Shown one piece after another: positions 8,059 to 17,766 of a stretch of DNA of 64,000 nt. The position numbers were made by a program, and so were the translations under genes. The notes under the pieces were generated by a model. It worked only from the letters and a program-made list of their open reading frames with translations, searched no databases and was not told where the DNA came from. Location of the stretch: contig CAZTYF010000003.1 of assembly GCA_964617455.1 (NCBI GenBank), positions 1 to 64,000 of the forward strand, read 5' to 3'. Each line of letters opens with the position of its first letter. Positions within the stretch are counted from its first letter, which is position 1. The stretch comes from Monoglobus sp964617455. Lineage in GTDB: Bacteria; Bacillota; Clostridia; Monoglobales; Monoglobaceae.

Positions 8059-9438
8059 CTAAGATAAAGAGGTTAGATTATTATCTTCGTCCTCGGTCAG
8101 ATAAGAGGTCTCAAAAGGGTAGGACACGGAACCGAAATTTTTGATCGGCCAAAATCTGAACACGGTGCCTCCCACAATCTCATCCTCCGGGACTTGCCCG
8201 ATTTCGCGACTGTCTTTACTGTTGTTTCGGTTGTCGCCCATAACGAATACGTGATCTTTTTCGATTACAATCGGATTGTCCCTGCTGTATCTGCCGTTTG
8301 CGATATAATCCATAATATAGGATCCCGTTCGCATGGTTTTATCTTTGATATAGGGTTCATCGATTATTTTGTCGTTTACGTAAACGTCGCCGGTTTCAAA
8401 ATCAATATATAAAGTATCGCCTTCGGTGGCAATGACCCTTTTGATATAGGGCCTTTTGGGATCGCTTGCCGGCTTAAAGACTATTACATCGCCTTTCTCG
8501 GGTTTGTAGAAAAACCGATTTACGTAAAGCTTATCGCTTCCCTGAAGGGTGGGCTCCATGGAAGTGCCTTCCACCTTCACCAATGTAAAGACGAAACTTC
8601 TGATCAGCAAAGCTATTACCACAGCCAAAGCTATATAAAAAACCCAATCTCTGATTTCTTTCAGCACTTTATTATCTCCGTTCTTTTTCTTCGATTTTGC
8701 CTTTTCCTCGGGTTGAGGTGTCGGCTCGGAACCGACGGACATATGATTATCCTGTGTTTTCGGCATATCTGATTCCTTTCTCTCTCTTGGAGCGGATGCT
8801 GCGTTTTTGGTTTCCCGAGGCGGCGTATGAGCCGTCAAATCCTGCCGCACGGTCTCCGTTATTCTCGGAATCTTTTGCGTCTCCCCCGAAGGGGCGGAGC
8901 GTCGTTTTGACATTATCCCCGGAGAAGATGCGGATGAAGCGTTTGTCCCCTTGCCGGTTTTTTCTCCGGATGCGGTTGATTTCTCGGGCACGGATGCCGA
9001 CGGTCTTTTGACCCGGGATGCCGTCTTGCCGCGGTTTTCCCCCTCCGAACGGGAGGGCGGCCGTACATCCGTTTTTTTATTGCTTAAAACATCATCTTGG
9101 GCGGGTGCATTTGAAGTTTTCGGGGTCTTGGCAGAAGGCCTCGGACCGGTCGAAAGCGGGGATACGATGTCGGAATTGTCTCGATTTTGCTTTTTGGCCT
9201 TTGCCTTTTTTTCGGCAAGAATCTGTTTCTCCATCTCCCGCTGTCTTGCTTCCCGGCGGGCTCTGCGCTCTTCGATTTCTTTAATCATCAAATCGGTTTG
9301 AGCCGTTATTTCGCTTCTTGCTTTTTCGACTGTTTGGTCCCCCGAATCGGAAAGTGCGGATTTTTTTGCGGCATTTTCCAAAAGTCTGTCAAGATCCGGC
9401 CCGGTTCCGCTTGCGGAGTTTTTGTTATCGGAATTCAT
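8059..9438 (-). CDS. lepB: Signal peptidase I with long disordered cytoplasmic N-terminus
   Basis: The 459-residue protein carries a standard Gram-positive type I signal peptidase in its last 200 residues. A membrane segment (WVFYIALAVVIALLIRSFVF) starts near residue 270. VEGTSMEPTL follows with the catalytic serine, then YIKRVIATEGDTL with the catalytic lysine, and FVMGDNRNNSKDSREIG. It removes signal peptides of exported proteins at the outer face of the membrane. Unusually, about 265 residues precede the membrane segment: charged K/R/E and S/T/P-rich, low complexity, predicted cytoplasmic and disordered. The start ATG 9438 has a GGGGGG site 6 bases upstream; the in-frame ATG at 9495 does not. 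It lies between rplS and rbgA, a position where many Clostridia keep lepB. Confidence 0.92.
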   Translation of the reverse strand: MNSDNKNSASGTGPDLDRLLENAAKKSALSDSGDQTVEKARSEITAQTDLMIKEIEERRARREARQREMEKQILAEKKAKAKKQNRDNSDIVSPLSTGPRPSAKTPKTSNAPAQDDVLSNKKTDVRPPSRSEGENRGKTASRVKRPSASVPEKSTASGEKTGKGTNASSASSPGIMSKRRSAPSGETQKIPRITETVRQDLTAHTPPRETKNAASAPRERKESDMPKTQDNHMSVGSEPTPQPEEKAKSKKKNGDNKVLKEIRDWVFYIALAVVIALLIRSFVFTLVKVEGTSMEPTLQGSDKLYVNRFFYKPEKGDVIVFKPASDPKRPYIKRVIATEGDTLYIDFETGDVYVNDKIIDEPYIKDKTMRTGSYIMDYIANGRYSRDNPIVIEKDHVFVMGDNRNNSKDSREIGQVPEDEIVGGTVFRFWPIKNFGSVSYPFETSYLTEDEDNNLTSLS

Positions 9439-9510
9439 AATAAACCCCCCGATACGATAAATATGCCAAAGAGTGGTGATTAAGATAACCACCACCGCCG
9501 TTTAACTGTA

Positions 9511-9852
9511 TTAAAGTCTTTCTTTTACCTTGGCAGCCTTGCCTGCTCTGTCGCGCAAATAATAGAGCTTGGCGCGTCTGACTTTACCGTGTCTGATAAC
9601 CTCAATACGGTCGATTTTGGGGGAATTCAAAGCAAATGTTCTCTCCACCCCAACGCCGTAGGAAATGCGCCTTGCCGTAAATGTTTCCTGAATGCCTCCG
9701 TGGTTTTTCTTGATAACGGTGCCTTCAAACATCTGAACTCTCTCTCTGTTTCCCTCTTTTACTTTCACATATACGCGAACCGTGTCGCCTATCAAAATTT
9801 CGGGAAGGTCTGTTCTGATTTGCTCCTGTGTGATTTGTTCCAAAATGTCCAT
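9511..9852 (-). CDS. rplS: 50S ribosomal protein L19
   Basis: The 113-residue product matches L19 over its whole length, with RVYVKVKEGNRERVQMFEG near residue 25, ARRISYGVGVERTF near 60, and the basic tail RRAKLYYLRD. It sits at the 30S-50S interface. It is first in the rplS-lepB-rbgA-rnhB-yraN transcription unit, behind its own promoter at 9964-9936, and has an AAAGGA site 9 bases before the ATG. Confidence 0.97.
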   Translation of the reverse strand: MDILEQITQEQIRTDLPEILIGDTVRVYVKVKEGNRERVQMFEGTVIKKNHGGIQETFTARRISYGVGVERTFALNSPKIDRIEVIRHGKVRRAKLYYLRDRAGKAAKVKERL

Positions 9853-9895
9853 TCTGAAAATCCTTTCTGTTTATACTTTTCCTCTCGGATATTCA

Positions 9896-9909
9896 TGCCG
9901 ATTTCGGCA
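9896..9909 (-). promoter_or_regulatory. Possible L19 leader hairpin in the rplS 5' UTR
   Basis: The 5' untranslated stretch between promoter and rplS contains TGCCG-AAAT-CGGCA, a 5-base-pair stem with a four-base loop. Autoregulatory L19 leaders are known in Firmicutes at this position. The match to that motif was not tested with a covariance model, so this is only a candidate. Confidence 0.35.
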
Positions 9910-9935
9910 GCGGACTACCCAATATTAACTTTAAT

Positions 9936-9964
9936 ATACTATCACAAATGACGGTAATTCGCAA
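9936..9964 (-). promoter_or_regulatory. Promoter of the rplS operon
   Basis: Minus strand TTGCGA (9964-9959), 17-base spacer, TAGTAT (9941-9936), with an extended -10 TG. It separates the rplS unit from the upstream clpE-smc-ftsY genes. Confidence 0.75.
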
Positions 9965-10022
9965 GTGGTTTAATGTTAATTTTTTGTGATACATAAATTT
10001 CGACCTTTTCAACAAAAACCAC

Positions 10023-10060
10023 AAAAACGGCATCGAAAAATTGTGTATTTTTTAGGGCCG
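10023..10060 (-). terminator. Likely intrinsic terminator after ftsY
   Basis: On the minus strand CGGC pairs with GCCG around an inner AAAAAT/ATTTTT pairing, followed by TTTTTG. The structure overlaps the ftsY stop codon and lies just upstream of the rplS promoter. The stem has internal mismatches, so strength is uncertain. Confidence 0.55.
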
Positions 10061-10984
10061 AATATCTTCGTCATCCGGCGATATTATGGCATCCGCAAAC
10101 TCATTGGGGTCAAAGGGTTCAAGGTCGTCGATTTTTTCTCCGACGCCCACGAATTTCACCGGTATTCCGTAATCGTTCTTTATGGCCAAAACAATGCCTC
10201 CCTTGGCGGTGCCGTCAAGCTTTGTCAGGATAATTCCCGTGATATTTGCGGCTTCTCTGAATTCTTCCGCTTGTCGAACGGCATTCTGGCCCGTGGTGGC
10301 GTCGAGAACCAACAAAATCTCCTTGCTCGAATCGGGAAGTTCCCTGTCAAGAATTTTGTAAATCTTTTTAAGTTCCTGCATCAGATTCTTCTTATTGTGA
10401 AGTCTGCCTGCCGTGTCGCACAGGAGAACGTCAATATTGCGGGCTTTTGCGGCATTCACGGCGTCGAAAACCACCGCTGCCGGGTCCGACCCCTCTTGCT
10501 GCTTTATGATTTGAACATCGGCTCTGTCCGCCCAGATTTGAAGCTGGTCAATGGCTGCGGCCCGAAAGGTGTCCGCTGCGGCTATAAGCACGGATTTTCC
10601 TTGGTTTTTGTATAGGTTTGCAAGCTTCCCTACGGAAGTGGTTTTGCCCACGCCGTTTACTCCGATAACCATAATCACGGCAGGAGTCCCGTACAGGCTG
10701 ACGGAATTGTCGCCCTCGGTCAGGATATCCCGCATTATCTGATTGAGTTCTTTTTTCAGCTCACAGCTGTCCTTCAGCTTTTTCTCCTCGGCTGTCTCCC
10801 GAAGTTTTTCGATTATTTCCATGGAGGTATTGACGCCCAAATCCGCGGTTATCAGCACCTCCTCCAATTCATCAAAAAGGTCATCGTCAATTTTTTTGAA
10901 TGTTCTGATAACCGAGTTGAATTTTTCGTTTATGGATTCTTTTGTTTTGGATAAACCCTCTTTTAATTTACCGAATAATCCCAT
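10052..10984 (-). CDS. ftsY: Signal recognition particle receptor FtsY
   Basis: The 310-residue SRP-type GTPase docks ribosome-SRP complexes at the membrane for co-translational insertion. It has a short N-terminal region and the four-helix N domain (residues 1-90). The G domain follows: G1 GVNGVGKTT near 107, DTFRAAA near 138, G3 DTAGRLH near 190, and G4 TKLDGTAKGG near 250. It lacks the long acidic A domain of E. coli, as is usual in Firmicutes. Its ATG overlaps the smc stop by one base (TAATG), implying translational coupling. Confidence 0.97.
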   Translation of the reverse strand: MGLFGKLKEGLSKTKESINEKFNSVIRTFKKIDDDLFDELEEVLITADLGVNTSMEIIEKLRETAEEKKLKDSCELKKELNQIMRDILTEGDNSVSLYGTPAVIMVIGVNGVGKTTSVGKLANLYKNQGKSVLIAAADTFRAAAIDQLQIWADRADVQIIKQQEGSDPAAVVFDAVNAAKARNIDVLLCDTAGRLHNKKNLMQELKKIYKILDRELPDSSKEILLVLDATTGQNAVRQAEEFREAANITGIILTKLDGTAKGGIVLAIKNDYGIPVKFVGVGEKIDDLEPFDPNEFADAIISPDDEDIRP

Positions 10985-13900
10985 TACTGACTCACCTCGT
11001 CGATATTAAGCGACAGCAATTTCGACACACCTTTTTCCTGCATGGTGACGCCATACAGCATATTGGCGGCCTCCATTGTGCCTCTTTTGTGTGTAACCAC
11101 AACGAATTGCGTGTTTTTGCTGTATTGTTTCAAATATGCGGCAAAGCGGTAAACATTCACATCGTCAAGGGCGGCCTCAACCTCGTCCAAAACGCAGAAG
11201 GGTGTGGGTCTCACCTTCAGGATGGCAAACAGCAGAGCAATTGCGGAGAGAGCTTTTTCCCCGCCGGACAGCAGCATCAGACTCTGCAGTTTTTTCCCGG
11301 GAGGCTGCGCCTCAATATCAATACCGCTTTCCAAAACATTGTCGGGGTCGGAGAGGGAAAGTTTGGCCCGTCCTCCGCCGAAAAGCTCGGAAAATACCGA
11401 ATTGAAGCTTTGGTTTATTTTCGCAAACTGCTCCGAAAACCGCTGTTTCATTACCGCTGTCATTTCGGTTATTATTCCGTTCAGTTCCCTTTTCGATTTG
11501 TTCAAATCATCGATTTGCTCGGTTAGGAAATCCGTCCTCTCTTTGACGTCTTTGTATTCTTCGATGGCGTCTATGTTTATATTGCCGAGATTTTTGATTT
11601 TCCTTCTCAGCTCGCCGATACGCTTGGCCGCCGCCGTCTTGTCAAAATCATCAAGCCTGCGGTCTTCCTTGGCATCGGTGTAGGTCAGTTCATATTCTTC
11701 CCAAAGGTGGTCAATGATTTCCTCCAGCTCCGCGTCCGTATTTTCATATCCGCTTTGAGCTTTTGCATGGAGGTTCGTCAGTTTAAGCAAACTGTCACGC
11801 ACATCCTTCACGGAATCTTGGCTTGTTTTGACATTCTGTTCGGTGTCCTTCCTTTTTTTGATCAGGTTTGCAATCTCCGCCTCAAGATCTTCCGAAGCGG
11901 CTTTGTTTTCTTCGGTTTCCTTTTCATACTCCTTTATTTTATCTTGATAATCGAGTATTCGGCTTTCATAATTCCTTATTTCATCCAGTCGAGATACCTT
12001 AGAGGAGATCAAAGCGGATTTTTCGTCATTTGCGATGCGGATTTTGTCGTTTGTCTGTTCAATGTCTTTCATAACCGAATTCCGCTTTATTGTCAGGTCC
12101 AGCAATTCTCGGTTCAGCCTTTCGTTTTCCCCGCTCACACGGTCAAAATCCGATCCTCTTTCGGTGATGACTTTATTCAATTCCTCAATTTCGGATTCAA
12201 GTTTTTGGGCAGTATTCTCGGTTTGTTCGATTTCAGCGGTTATCTTATCGGTTTGGGTTTTCAGGTCCTCAAGCTCACTTGCCATTTTTTCTCTGTCGGC
12301 GTCCGTGGAAGCCATTAAAGCCTCCAAATGTTCGTATTCCGATTTAAGCCTTACCGCTTCTTCGTTTTTTTCGGAAAGACGGTTGTTGTTATTCTTTATT
12401 TCCTCAAGGAGGTCGGCAGCCTCCATGGAAAGACGGTTTATATGCTTTGTGTGGTCCACGATTTTTTTCTCGGTTTCCTTGACTTTGGCTTTCAACTCGT
12501 CAATTTCGTTTGCCCGAGAAAGAGAGCCCGAGGTTTTGGGCGCACTGCCCCCCGTCATGGCACCCCCCGCCTGCACCACATCTCCGCCGAGGGTTACGAT
12601 TCTGAACCTGTGGCCGCATTTTCTGCCCATGGCAATTGCATTGTCGATGGTGTCCGCCACCGCAGTTGTGCCGAGGATATTCTCAACCGTTTCCGAATAG
12701 ATTGAATCGCATTTAACCAATTCTGCCGCCGTTCCGATGTATCCGGCAAGTTTTTCGGCAACGGACGTGTCGATTTTTCTGCCGCGGATTTCCGAAATCG
12801 GCAAAAATGTCGCTCTTCCCAATCTGTTGTCTTTTAGGTATTTTATTGCGTTTTTCGCATCCTCCGCAGTGTCGGTGACTATATTTTGCGCGGCGCTTCC
12901 CATAGCTGTTTCTATGGCGGTTATGTATTTTTTGTCGGTTTTTATAAGTTGAGACAGAGGCCCGTGAATGCCGGCACGGAATATGCCCTTTTTGAATGCA
13001 TTCATAACACCTTTGACACCGCGGCTGTAGCCCTCAAAATCCCGCTCCATGTTTTCGAGCATTTTTATGGCGGACTTGTGCTCGCTCAGGCTTATGGCGT
13101 CTCGGTTTTTCCTGTTGATTCTGTCTTGCATTTCGGCGTTTTTGGCGCCATAGGCCTCATCGGTTTTATTCGTTTCCCTCTTCAGCTCTTCGATATATTC
13201 CGTGCAGTCTTCAATGCTTGATTTGAGGTTTGACAGCTTTTGATTTATCTCAAATGCGGAAGTGTCCTTGTTTTCCAGCTCGGATTGGATTGTTTTTTTG
13301 CGGGTTTCAAAGTTTTCCCTGAGGATGTCAAGGCTTGATATACGGCTTTTGCATCCGTTCAGTTCGGAGGCTTTTTCAACCGCATCCGAGCGGAGTTTTT
13401 CCAAAGCCGCGCTTCTTTCCGAAATATCGGAATCGGCCTTGCGTGTTTTCTCCGCCAGCTTATCCTCGCTTATTTTCAAAGCCTCACGTTGGGAGTTGAG
13501 ATTTTTCAGCCCGTTGTTAAGCTCCGTGATTTTTTCATCCAAATCCGCCGCTTTATTGTCCGACTCGGCATTTTCCTCCTTGAGCCGCTCAATGGAACTC
13601 TCAAAGTGAGAGATTTCGTTTTTGGCAAGGCTTATCCTGTTTGCGATTTCATGGGACAGTTCTTTCAGGGCATCCTGTTTTTGGCGGCAGGCGTCCGTCT
13701 TGCCGTCGAGGGCGGCAATCTCCTCATAGAGGGCCTCCACCTTTCGGTCGCTTTCGGATATCTCGGCTTTTATGGCCCGCATCTGGTTGTCGTATATCTT
13801 GATATTTTCCTCAAGCTTTTTCAGATCTTCTCTTTTTTTCTCGATATCTATGATTGAGAGATTTATCTCAAGATCCTTCATCTCGTCCCGCAAAACGAGA

Positions 13901-14544
13901 TATTCCTTTGCTTTTTCCGATTGTATGCGAAGAGGTTCAAGGCGGGTACTCAGCTCCCCGAGAATATCCTCGATTCGGGTTATGTTTTCGGCGGTTTTCT
14001 CAAGCTTTCTTTCCGCCTCCGTTTTTCTGTATTTGTATTTTGAGATGCCGGAGGCTTCCTCGAAAATATGCCGTCTGTCTTCGGATTTGGTGCTCAGGAT
14101 ATTGTCGATTTGCCCCTGGCCGATAATCGAATACCCGTCTCTGCCGAGGCCCGTGTCCATAAAAAGTTCGTGAACGTCCTTGAGGCGGCAGTTGGCTTTA
14201 TTGATGTAATACTCGCTCTCCCCGCTTCTGTACAGCCGGCGGGATACGCGAATCTCTCGGAACTCGGTGCCGAAAACACCGCTTTCGTTGTCAAGGTTTA
14301 TGGCAACCTCGGCAAAGCCCAAAGCTTTTCGGCTTTCGGTTCCGGAAAATATAACATCCTCCATACGGTTGCCTCTCAGGGATTTTATGCTTTGTTCGCC
14401 CATAACCCAGCGTATGGCGTCGGCAATATTACTCTTCCCCGACCCGTTCGGCCCCACTATGGCGGTAATCCCGGAATTGAAGTCGAGATAGATTTTATCG
14501 GCAAAGGATTTGAATCCCTGGATTTCGATACTTTTTAATATCAT
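10984..14544 (-). CDS. smc: Chromosome segregation ATPase SMC
   Basis: The 1186-residue protein has the full SMC layout. There is an N-terminal Walker A (GPNGSGKSN near residue 32) and two long coiled coils (about 165-500 and 670-1010). A hinge lies at about 510-660 and has the GGDVVQAGGAMTGG stretch at its end. The C-terminal head carries the signature LSGGEKALSAIALLFA near 1090 and Walker B CVLDEVEAALDD. SMC dimers extrude DNA loops with ScpA/ScpB, whose genes are not in this window. The gene is 38 bases after clpE and overlaps ftsY by one base; smc-ftsY is a conserved Firmicutes pair. Confidence 0.98.
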   Translation of the reverse strand: MILKSIEIQGFKSFADKIYLDFNSGITAIVGPNGSGKSNIADAIRWVMGEQSIKSLRGNRMEDVIFSGTESRKALGFAEVAINLDNESGVFGTEFREIRVSRRLYRSGESEYYINKANCRLKDVHELFMDTGLGRDGYSIIGQGQIDNILSTKSEDRRHIFEEASGISKYKYRKTEAERKLEKTAENITRIEDILGELSTRLEPLRIQSEKAKEYLVLRDEMKDLEINLSIIDIEKKREDLKKLEENIKIYDNQMRAIKAEISESDRKVEALYEEIAALDGKTDACRQKQDALKELSHEIANRISLAKNEISHFESSIERLKEENAESDNKAADLDEKITELNNGLKNLNSQREALKISEDKLAEKTRKADSDISERSAALEKLRSDAVEKASELNGCKSRISSLDILRENFETRKKTIQSELENKDTSAFEINQKLSNLKSSIEDCTEYIEELKRETNKTDEAYGAKNAEMQDRINRKNRDAISLSEHKSAIKMLENMERDFEGYSRGVKGVMNAFKKGIFRAGIHGPLSQLIKTDKKYITAIETAMGSAAQNIVTDTAEDAKNAIKYLKDNRLGRATFLPISEIRGRKIDTSVAEKLAGYIGTAAELVKCDSIYSETVENILGTTAVADTIDNAIAMGRKCGHRFRIVTLGGDVVQAGGAMTGGSAPKTSGSLSRANEIDELKAKVKETEKKIVDHTKHINRLSMEAADLLEEIKNNNNRLSEKNEEAVRLKSEYEHLEALMASTDADREKMASELEDLKTQTDKITAEIEQTENTAQKLESEIEELNKVITERGSDFDRVSGENERLNRELLDLTIKRNSVMKDIEQTNDKIRIANDEKSALISSKVSRLDEIRNYESRILDYQDKIKEYEKETEENKAASEDLEAEIANLIKKRKDTEQNVKTSQDSVKDVRDSLLKLTNLHAKAQSGYENTDAELEEIIDHLWEEYELTYTDAKEDRRLDDFDKTAAAKRIGELRRKIKNLGNINIDAIEEYKDVKERTDFLTEQIDDLNKSKRELNGIITEMTAVMKQRFSEQFAKINQSFNSVFSELFGGGRAKLSLSDPDNVLESGIDIEAQPPGKKLQSLMLLSGGEKALSAIALLFAILKVRPTPFCVLDEVEAALDDVNVYRFAAYLKQYSKNTQFVVVTHKRGTMEAANMLYGVTMQEKGVSKLLSLNIDEVSQ

Positions 14545-14582
14545 ATTTTTCTCCGATTCGGTGCGGCACTCTGCCCGGTGTT

Positions 14583-16964
14583 TTATTTGGTGTTTGCGTC
14601 GGAAGATACGGGCACGGTGGGCATAACCGCAACCGAGATCTCACCGTTTGATGTGTCCACATAGGCGGTGGTGCCGTGAACCAAGGTCCTGTCAATCAAG
14701 AGCTTGGCAAGCCTGTCCTCGATATTTTTCTCGATGTATCTGCGCATGGGTCTTGCTCCGTAGAGTTTGTCATAGGATTTTTCCACAACCAGTTCTTTGG
14801 CGCTTTCGGAAACATCAAGACCTATATCTTTTTCTTTGAGGCCCGCTCTCAAATCATTCAGCATCAGATCAACAATTCCCACAAGGTCGTCCTTACCAAG
14901 TTCGTTAAATATAATCACATCGTCGACCCTGTTCAAAAATTCCGGCCTGAACAGCTGTTTGAGTGCCCTGTCGATTTTGATTCGGGTGGCCTCTTCGGAC
15001 TCGTTAAAACCCACAACATTCGATTTATTGTCACTGCCGGCGTTGGATGTCATGATTATAATCGTGTTCTCAAAATTTACGACTTTGCCGTGGCTGTCGG
15101 TAATTCTGCCATCGTCGAGGATTTGCAAAAGTATGTTGAAAACATCTTCGTGAGCTTTCTCGATTTCGTCAAGAAGGATAACGCTGTAGGGCTTGCGGCG
15201 GATTTTTTCGGTCAGCTGGCCCGCCTCGTCATAGCCCACATATCCCGGAGGAGAGCCGATTATTTTGGAGACCGAATGTTTCTCCATGTATTCCGACATA
15301 TCCAGCCTTATCAGCGACTCTTCCCCGTCAAAGACCTCTCGGGCGATTTGCTTTGCGAGTTCCGTTTTACCGACGCCCGTGGGGCCCACGAATATGAAGG
15401 AAACCGGCCGCCGTTTAAGATTAATCCCGGCCCTTTTGCGGCGAATGGCATTTGCGGCGCTTTTCACGGCCGCATCCTGGCCGATAACTCCCTTGTGCAG
15501 CCTGTTTTCAAGGTCCGTCAACTGCTCGGACTCATACTCGGAAATGTGTTTTACGGGGATTTTGGTCCAGCTTTCGACCACTGCGGCCACATCCTCCGGC
15601 TCAATATATTTGACAACGGATTTTTGCAAGTCCTCAATTTGCGAGCGGAGCTGAAGCTCCTTGACTTTGAGGTCGGCGGCTTCCTGATAATTGTCCGCTT
15701 CCGCCGCGGCATCCTTCTTCCCGACGGTCTCCTCAAGCTCCTTGTTGAGGTCCTCAAGTTTGACCAACTCATGATTGCGAAGGTTGACCTTTGAGGCCGC
15801 TTCGTCAATCACATCAATAGCCTTATCCGGCAAAAATCTGTCTTGTATATACCTTTCGGACAGGATGGTCGCCGTTCGGATTATTTCATCGGTTATTATA
15901 ACGTGGTGGTAGTTTTCATAATAGGACTTTATACCCTTGAGGATTTCTATCGTCTCCTCAACGGAGGGCTCTTCCACCATAACGGTCTGAAACCTCCGTT
16001 CCAAAGCCGAATCCTTTTCGATGTGTTTGCGGTATTCGTCAATGGTGGTGGCGCCGATTATCTGGATTTCACCTTTTGCCAAGGCGGGTTTTAAAATATT
16101 TCCCGCATTCATACCGCCCTCGGCGTCGCCGGCGGAGGCAATTGTGTGTATCTCGTCGATTACCAGGATAATATTCCCGGCCTTTTTTACTTCGTTTATT
16201 ATATTTTTCAGCCTGGACTCAAATTGGCCCCGAAATTGTGTTCCCGCTATAACCGATGTCATATCCAAAAGATAAATTTCCATATTCCTGAGCTTGCTGG
16301 GAATATCGCCGTTTACGATTTTTATGGCCAAACCTTCGGCAATGGCGGTCTTTCCCACGCCTGGCTCGCCTATGAGGCAGGGATTGTTTTTCGTGCGTCT
16401 GTTGAGGATTTGGATGGTCCGCTCTATTTCCGAATCTCTCCCTATCACAGCATCGATTTCACCTTTTTTGGCCCGCTCCGTGAGATTGACTCCGTATGTG
16501 TCAAGCATACTGTTTTTCTTGCGTCCCCGCTCCCGCGGCGCCCGTCTCGGGCCGTTTGGCCTTCTGTTTTGCTCTCCCCGGTCATCGGAATTTGAAAAAT
16601 TGCTCAACAGGCCGAAGGGATTCCGCTGGAGACTTTTGCCCATGGGTTCTTCATCATCGTCGTCATCATCGAGTTGCGGAGAAATCAAATCGGCGTCTCC
16701 TTCCAATTCCTGCCGCAGCATATTTACGCTGTCGCCAATATCGAAGTCATCGCCCATTTCGTCAAGGACGGACTTCATTTCGCCGTTTAATTTGTCCATT
16801 TCTTCGGCATCGATTCCCATTTTCTTAAGAATATTATCAACGGGTCCCAAATTAAGTTCTTTTGCGCATGACAAGCAATAACCCTCGTTTTGCTGTGATC
16901 CGTCGGGATTAAGTTTCGATATAAAAACCACAGCCAGATTTTTATGACACTTGCAACAAAGCAT
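14583..16964 (-). CDS. clpE: ClpE-type AAA+ unfoldase (Clp protease ATPase subunit)
   Basis: The 793-residue class I Clp ATPase begins with a short zinc finger (cysteines at 3, 6, 31 and 34, in CxxC pairs) instead of the ClpC double N-domain. This is the mark of ClpE. An acidic D-rich stretch and a basic linker follow, then AAA-1 (GEPGVGKT near 200), a UVR-like coiled coil (residues about 430-465), and AAA-2 (GPTGVGKT near 525). A VGF loop near 660 is the known ClpP docking tripeptide. It should unfold substrates for ClpP. The start is ATG 16964, with GGAGG 6 bases upstream; the ATG at 16985 has none. No CtsR heptad repeats were seen in front of it. Confidence 0.93.
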   Translation of the reverse strand: MLCCKCHKNLAVVFISKLNPDGSQQNEGYCLSCAKELNLGPVDNILKKMGIDAEEMDKLNGEMKSVLDEMGDDFDIGDSVNMLRQELEGDADLISPQLDDDDDDEEPMGKSLQRNPFGLLSNFSNSDDRGEQNRRPNGPRRAPRERGRKKNSMLDTYGVNLTERAKKGEIDAVIGRDSEIERTIQILNRRTKNNPCLIGEPGVGKTAIAEGLAIKIVNGDIPSKLRNMEIYLLDMTSVIAGTQFRGQFESRLKNIINEVKKAGNIILVIDEIHTIASAGDAEGGMNAGNILKPALAKGEIQIIGATTIDEYRKHIEKDSALERRFQTVMVEEPSVEETIEILKGIKSYYENYHHVIITDEIIRTATILSERYIQDRFLPDKAIDVIDEAASKVNLRNHELVKLEDLNKELEETVGKKDAAAEADNYQEAADLKVKELQLRSQIEDLQKSVVKYIEPEDVAAVVESWTKIPVKHISEYESEQLTDLENRLHKGVIGQDAAVKSAANAIRRKRAGINLKRRPVSFIFVGPTGVGKTELAKQIAREVFDGEESLIRLDMSEYMEKHSVSKIIGSPPGYVGYDEAGQLTEKIRRKPYSVILLDEIEKAHEDVFNILLQILDDGRITDSHGKVVNFENTIIIMTSNAGSDNKSNVVGFNESEEATRIKIDRALKQLFRPEFLNRVDDVIIFNELGKDDLVGIVDLMLNDLRAGLKEKDIGLDVSESAKELVVEKSYDKLYGARPMRRYIEKNIEDRLAKLLIDRTLVHGTTAYVDTSNGEISVAVMPTVPVSSDANTK

Positions 16965-16997
16965 TGTACCCCTCCTATTTGCCAATGTATCTTTTAC

Positions 16998-17026
16998 ATT
17001 ATATCACAGCAAATACCATTTAGCAA
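16998..17026 (-). promoter_or_regulatory. Promoter of clpE-smc-ftsY
   Basis: Minus strand TTGCTA (17026-17021), 17-base spacer, TATAAT (17003-16998), preceded by an extended -10 TG. A 10-base palindrome ACAAATTTGT lies upstream at 17046-17055. No GGTCAAA (CtsR) motif is seen. Confidence 0.75.
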
Positions 17027-17246
17027 TAAAATTTTGCCCATATTCACAAATTTGTAAAAAGTGTCAAGGATTACATCACACCCGGCAGCGGGTGGGTGTA
17101 AAATAATCCCTTTTTTTCACCGGAATGATCCCTTTTAAAAAATCCGCATCATACCCGGCCGCCCCGAAACCGGCCCCCGATTCATATCTCTATTATAACA
17201 AACAAATTGTGCCGCGGAGTGCCGTCTTTTCATATTTTGCAATGGC

Positions 17247-17306
17247 GGACAAAATCGTCCTTCAATGAGGGACAAAACCGTCCTTCAAAGGGGGACGGGA
17301 ATGTCC
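17247..17306. repeat. Left 23-base tandem repeats (3 copies)
   Basis: Cores GGACAAAATCGTCC, GGACAAAACCGTCC and GGACGGGAATGTCC start at 17247, 17270 and 17293, an exact 23-base period. Each core is a short dyad, GGAC-N6-GTCC. They mirror the right-hand array. Confidence 0.9.
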
Positions 17307-17525
17307 TCCGGAATAGATAATATAATAAATAAAAGAATAGGAGAGAGAGAGTAGATCACTAACCTCACTCTTTTCTTTACTTGCCTCACCTATACTCACC
17401 TATACTATACTGTATCGACATCTTGTTGACATAGCTCGTCGTCCCTACGATTTGGCTCCTGCAACATTGACATTCTCCGTATCGGTAGTATACTCTCTTT
17501 ATTTACTCATATTATCTACTATGGT

Positions 17526-17645
17526 GGAACTTTTGGTGTATACCCCCCGGGAACATTTGGTGTATACCCCTCCGGAACATTTCTTCCATACCCCTCGGGA
17601 ACTTTTGGTGTATACCCCTCCGGAACTTTTCTTCCATACCCCCCC
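17526..17645. repeat. Central 24-base tandem repeats (5 copies)
   Basis: Units start with GGAAC at 17526, 17550, 17574, 17598 and 17622. They come in two versions: copies 1, 2 and 4 contain TTTGGTGTATACCCC, and copies 3 and 5 contain TTTCTTCCATACCCC. The 24-base period keeps both strands open in several frames, which explains the spurious open frames here. Confidence 0.9.
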
Positions 17646-17766
17646 CCTTCGGTTTGGGTTTGAATCCGACCATGGGATCCGAGTTGAAATTCTTAGGCAA
17701 AGACATTATAAAATTAATATCTACTCTCTCTCTTATTCTTTTATTTATTATATTATCTATTCTGTA

